DNA of 64,000 bases, taken from Phorcus lineatus. Its lineage: Eukaryota; Mollusca; Gastropoda; Trochida; Trochidae. The notes under the pieces are model-generated. The model saw only the letters and a list, made by a program, of their open reading frames with translations, was not told the DNA's origin and made no database searches. Position numbers and translations under genes: made by a program. Location: the NCBI GenBank assembly GCA_921293015.1, contig OV121081.1, forward strand, positions 45,781,877 through 45,845,876, written 5' to 3'. Below are positions 61,901 through 64,000 of the stretch, in pieces (within the stretch, counting starts at the first letter, position 1; each line of letters begins with the position of its first letter).

Positions 61901-62766
61901 ATATGGTTTTAATGTATCTCAGCCTTTAACTACCTTGTGCAATCTTAGCCACATTGTTTTTAAGTTCGTCCACCAGAGCCTTCATACGGACATAATTTTC
62001 CTGAAAACATATAAGTATGTCAATGAGAAAACAAATAGCAATCATACGCGTAGTGTATGATACGTAAATTGCAAAAGAAATATCATTTACATCCAAGTAT
62101 TTGCCTCATCTTGACAAGACAAACCTTTGAAGCTAAAGGCTTGTAAAAAATACTGTAGATATTTTAATGAAGTTTTTAACAGCATGGCTTTTTCATTTCA
62201 TACAGCAACGCCATGCAGGTTTTTCAACTATTATCTTTCTTAAGTGGATCCTAATCAAAGTGTTATAATGAATACTATCAACAGATTGACTCAATGATTT
62301 AAGCTGTCGATCAGCTAGGATCGCATAAGGAGGAATTTCACATGCTTTTTGTCACACCTCAGCTCTAGCGAAATGATGCTAAGTTAAAGGAGAGTGGATA
62401 CTGATCAATACATTTCGAAGGCTTCGAATATAGCACAATTATTTTTTAGCATCCCCTGCTGTTAGGACTAATATATATACGCCATTAATTTTGATTTTAA
62501 TTATGACAGCTGAATACAAATATAAGAATAGGAAAAAGAAAGATGGACAGAGATAAACTTGTTACTAAGTAAAATCTGCATTTGGGGATTTGTGTTTACC
62601 ACATTACAGAGTCATTATTACAAGGTCTTACCTGATACTCTGGGGAATCAACATCTGGTTGCGAACCGATCGGTGCAACTTCATCGATGTGATATCTTCT
62701 TCGGATGATTTGACGACAGCCTCCGCGAATTAGCGGGGCTATTTGTGATGTACATCTTCGGAACAT
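43982..62766 (-). CDS. MCCC2: methylcrotonoyl-CoA carboxylase beta chain, complete, 17 exons, 565 aa
   Basis: Exons (high to low): 62766-62632, 62000-61934, 61517-61433, 60628-60527, 59811-59684, 59162-59050, 57150-57037, 56820-56756, 56510-56411, 49744-49649, 48540-48468, 47273-47197, 46802-46736, 46029-45873, 45571-45457, 44852-44767, 44099-43982. All phases close. The 1698 coding bases give 565 aa plus stop (human is 563). The protein is the biotin-independent carboxyltransferase half of mitochondrial 3-methylcrotonyl-CoA carboxylase in leucine breakdown. It opens with an Arg-rich presequence ([20 protein letters not shown]). Landmarks are [103 protein letters not shown] and the C-terminal FGVFRM. 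Exon 13 is only 67 bp (LQNITG region). Introns are filled with repeats: a DIRS element in intron 9, minisatellites in introns 6, 10 and 14. Confidence 0.97.
45080..45257. repeat. 24-bp minisatellite in MCCC2 intron 14
   Basis: About seven imperfect copies of AAGCTCCATAAGAAAGAATT plus GTAA. Because 24 is a multiple of three, the minus strand shows an 8-residue periodic frame (45031-45276) that is a shadow, not a gene. Confidence 0.85.
46736..46802 (-). CDS. MCCC2: 67-bp exon 13 of MCCC2
   Basis: An easily missed exon between acceptor TTTCAG (46808-46803) and donor GTACTT (46735 down). It codes 22 residues plus one base: [11 protein letters not shown], then [11 protein letters not shown] and G. 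It restores the continuous carboxyltransferase sequence between [10 protein letters not shown] and GFMVGRE and fits both phases exactly. Confidence 0.92.
47588..48117. repeat. decayed hAT-like MITE remnant in MCCC2 intron 11
   Basis: The start AATGGTGTAACGATTTTTCG and the end TATCGGCACTAAGGCCACCA resemble the GGTGTAACGAT-type ends common in hAT MITEs, with many ATCGT/ATCGATG repeats between. The ends match poorly and no target duplication could be confirmed. Confidence 0.4.
48688..49556. repeat. 54-bp minisatellite with 271-bp higher-order repeat, MCCC2 intron 10
   Basis: About 16 copies of a 54-bp unit containing AAGCTCTGAAGAACAATCAG and AGAACTCCAGGCAAAGGGTT. One variant unit (AGGAAAATGGATTAAGATGG) is 55 bp. 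It recurs every five units, so a block of 271 bp is itself repeated (matching points 48942 and 49213). The unit is divisible by three, which creates the two 73-codon frames seen on the plus strand; these are not genes. Confidence 0.9.
50166..50366. repeat. left inverted terminal repeat of the DIRS element
   Basis: It runs from GGATCCTCCTTGGGGTAC to CACCACTTATCAATCT and is the reverse complement of 55980-56179 with very few changes (for example one A/C difference near the inner end). The mirrored frames it creates on both sides are not genes. Confidence 0.9.
50384..50458. repeat. internal complementary region (ICR) of the DIRS element
   Basis: The first part (AAGAATCTGAAACCTCTGCA onward) is the reverse complement of the left outer end (50133-50160). 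The second part (CTTTTTCAGAAGGGATCC to GCATAAAA) is the reverse complement of the right outer end (56150-56194). In the DIRS replication model this region guides ligation of the cDNA ends into a circle. Confidence 0.85.
50647..50669. repeat. poly(C) run inside the DIRS element
   Basis: Twenty-three consecutive C between the ICR and the recombinase coding end. It reads as poly(G) in the sense of the element. Confidence 0.8.
50837..53493 (-). pseudogene. DIRS RT/RNase H/tyrosine recombinase, frameshifted and internally deleted
   Basis: An 818-codon frame (53493-51037) looks intact but is not. Reverse transcriptase is in this frame ([12 protein letters not shown] with D173; YLDD at 237-240; LPFGISTAP). 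Near 52340 meaningful coding passes to another frame ([15 protein letters not shown], then [19 protein letters not shown], frame 52328-51732). It returns to the first frame near 51890 for the recombinase ([11 protein letters not shown]). Near 51070 it shifts again to 51097-50837, which holds the catalytic HSVR and the tyrosine context [10 protein letters not shown] runs almost straight into the post-RNase H linker, so the RNase H catalytic block is missing. A ~66-bp tandem duplication repeats PPVAGIQC at the N-terminus. Confidence 0.85.
53535..55391 (-). pseudogene. DIRS gag-like ORF, broken into three frames
   Basis: Successive frames 55391-54414, 54763-54032 and 54050-53535 carry one continuous protein with switches near 54.6 kb and 54.09 kb. 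The N-terminus has a zinc-binding-like cluster ([19 protein letters not shown]). The middle is acidic, and the C-terminus is basic and Gly/Lys/Gln-rich ([17 protein letters not shown]), as in DIRS gag proteins. The role is presumably RNA packaging. The frameshifts make it non-functional. Confidence 0.75.
55980..56179. repeat. right inverted terminal repeat of the DIRS element
   Basis: Mirror of 50166-50366. The element ends about 15 bp further out, at GAAAAAGAAT (to 56194), the last base matched by the internal complementary region. Confidence 0.9.
57190..57634. repeat. 98-bp purine-rich minisatellite in MCCC2 intron 6, left part
   Basis: GTGAGATGCGGTGAAGTGAG starts at 57204, 57303, 57401 and 57499, a period of 98-99 bp, with sub-motifs of GTGAG. 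The array is interrupted at 57634 inside a unit and resumes at 58436. Confidence 0.9.
57635..58435 (-). mobile_element. pearl/Helentron-like element inserted in the minisatellite
   Basis: Read on the minus strand it starts TTATGTCCCTC with a hairpin head (ATTATGTCTCCC/GAGGGACATAAT, 58401-58436). Core units with GTTTCCATGGAAAC follow at 58229-58242 and 58055-58068, plus a variant near 57884 (spacing 174 and 171 bp). Then comes an inverted copy of the head motif (plus TAATGTCCCCC, 57662-57672), about 27 bp inside the end. Last are a perfect 7-bp hairpin (TGTGCAT-GTG-ATGCACA, 57644-57660) and the terminus CTAG (57635-57638). The core shares ACGAAACTTGGTATGT and GTGCCTTTTG with the 11.8 and 20.6 kb copies. 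Confidence 0.75.
58436..58920. repeat. 98-bp minisatellite, right part, grading into GTGAG-rich DNA
   Basis: It resumes with TGAGTCAAGGGAGG exactly where the left part stops, runs through one recognisable unit, then decays into GAGGTGAGGT-type repeats to about 58920. Confidence 0.8.
60280..60335. repeat. 28-bp tandem duplication in MCCC2 intron 4
   Basis: TCTCTTATTTTACGCTTTTT plus TGCCATTT occurs twice in a row without change. Confidence 0.85.
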
Positions 62767-63091
62767 GACTTTCTTTAGCCTTTGCTCTCAAGAACAGATG
62801 TCAGAGTTACTTCCCCTGAATAATGATTTGTTTCGAATAATTTTCTTTTTTTTGGATTAGTTATATATGAATATTTTTTACTTAGTGAATAATACCCGAT
62901 AATTAAAAAACATTTTACTAATGAAATAAGTATCAATATTTCGTTACAAACAATTAGTTTAAAGATATTTGAATACTTCCAAACTAAATCACGTAGCTCT
63001 ACCTCTCTTCGTTCCGGATAACGAAAGTTGCACACGCTTGCAAACAAGTGCTCGCATTGTCGGTATTATTCTTGAACTCCTGAAAGCAAAA
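62767..63091. promoter_or_regulatory. bidirectional promoter region between MCCC2 and FAH
   Basis: Only 325 bp separate the two divergent start codons, so both 5' UTRs and core promoters must lie here or overlap. No TATA box in either direction is convincing. The right half is GC-richer (CTCTTCGTTCCGGATAACG), with TTCCGG, an ETS-type core common in housekeeping bidirectional promoters. Confidence 0.6.
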
Positions 63092-63723
63092 ATGTCATTC
63101 ATCGATGTCAGCCCCGACAGTCATTTCCCTATCCAGAATTTACCTTACGGGGTATTTTCTACTGGAAACAATGTGAGTATTTTTGTTAGAGAAGTGGAAA
63201 ACTTGTGTCGGTGACCTTGGCCTTAAACATTCGGTCATGCGATAAACCAATCAGCTGTCGCCATTGGGCACGCCTCCACTTCATATAAACAAATATTGAT
63301 CTGATGCATCTGTGATGACATTAGAAGTTATGACATTTTTGATAGTCAATTCTCAATTAATGACTTATGTTGTTTCGCATTATAACACATTACCTGATAC
63401 AATTTTCTTTCAAAATGTCTTCATTTCCTTATTAATTTTTTTTTAAAAAGTTCATTAAAAAGTAACTCATTGATGAAATAGGCCTATTTGTAAGTTTGAA
63501 ATGGGATGTTGTTTTGTTATATCATAAAACCTGATTCTTTATTTAATACATTATCCCTAAAGTGCTCTTTTATAATTCCTTAAATAACTTTATGTCTCTC
63601 TATATTTTACAGCCAAAACATAGACTAGGTGTGGCAATTGGAGACCAAATCCTTGACTTGAGTGTTGTCAAACATTTTTTTGATGGACCAAATCTTAAAA
63701 GTCAACAGGGAGTATTTGATCAG
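63092..63723 (+). CDS. FAH: fumarylacetoacetase, first two exons (partial gene)
   Basis: Exon 1 is 63092-63172 and exon 2 is 63613-63723, both phase 0, with donors GTGAGT and GTAACA. The 64 codons match the N-terminus of animal [50 protein letters not shown], then [16 protein letters not shown] hydrolyses 4-fumarylacetoacetate to fumarate and acetoacetate, the last step of tyrosine breakdown in the cytosol. The part present is the small N-terminal SH3-like domain; the catalytic beta-roll lies beyond the window. The start is the Met that matches the family start, although the frame is open upstream. Confidence 0.93.
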
Positions 63724-63796
63724 GTAACACATAAATATTTATTCTTGAATTGGGTTGCATTGGTCACTTTCTATGATAATATTAAAAGAATGCATG

Positions 63797-63915
63797 GATT
63801 GATGGATGGATGGATGGATGGAAGATGAGAGATAATGTAGATAAACCAGATACATAATAGATACAGAAGAATACGTATATATACTGACATCAAGCAAATA
63901 CATACATACATACAT
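63797..63915. repeat. tetranucleotide microsatellites in FAH intron 2
   Basis: (ATGG)n at about 63801-63822 and (CATA)n at about 63898-63915. No other structure was seen from 63724 to the window end. Confidence 0.8.
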
Positions 63916-64000
63916 TCTCATATAATGGATAAGTAGTTAGAAATTTGAAAACATGAATAATGTGTGTATCCATCAACACTCTGATAAAAAATCAATCATA

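Overview
The window reads as a nuclear fragment of a marine invertebrate, most likely a bivalve mollusc. It is AT-rich, with short exons in long introns and canonical GT/AG splice sites. It holds pearl/Helentron-like repeats, several MITEs and a GC-rich DIRS retrotransposon. The species cannot be named from sequence alone.

Layout: the last two exons of a 6-phosphofructokinase gene (+, 646-1385); a pogo/Jerky-type transposase-derived gene (-, 5214-6839) with a separate acidic exon upstream (8409-8541); a two-exon BAG3-like co-chaperone (+, 14316-16226) behind heat-shock-element-like sites; a repeat-filled gene desert (16.4-26 kb); the complete SDHA gene (-, 14 exons, 667 aa, 27102-36509); an ankyrin-repeat/SOCS-box gene (+, 5 exons, 430 aa, 37899-40965); the complete MCCC2 gene (-, 17 exons, 565 aa, 43982-62766); and the first two exons of fumarylacetoacetase (+, 63092-63723). 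The SDHA and MCCC2 exon chains were assembled base by base. All phases close and the lengths match the usual family lengths.

Functionally the block is mostly housekeeping metabolism: glycolysis (PFK), TCA cycle/complex II (SDHA), leucine catabolism (MCCC2) and tyrosine catabolism (FAH). It also carries a chaperone adaptor (BAG3-like) and a probable Cullin-5 substrate receptor (ASB-like). MCCC2 and FAH are head-to-head with 325 bp between start codons, which suggests a shared promoter.

The most unusual material is in the repeats. Three elements (11.77-12.1 kb, 20.54-21.87 kb, 57.64-58.44 kb) share one build: a hairpin-like head, asymmetric terminal inverted repeats, a core unit of about 152-174 bp carrying the 14-bp palindrome GTTTCCATGGAAAC in one or many tandem copies, and a subterminal hairpin. 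One copy has exactly seven 152-bp register units. Another sits inside a unit of an older 98-bp minisatellite, so its empty site can be read directly. MCCC2 intron 9 carries a decayed DIRS element in which frameshifts and a lost RNase H segment hide under an apparently intact 818-codon frame.
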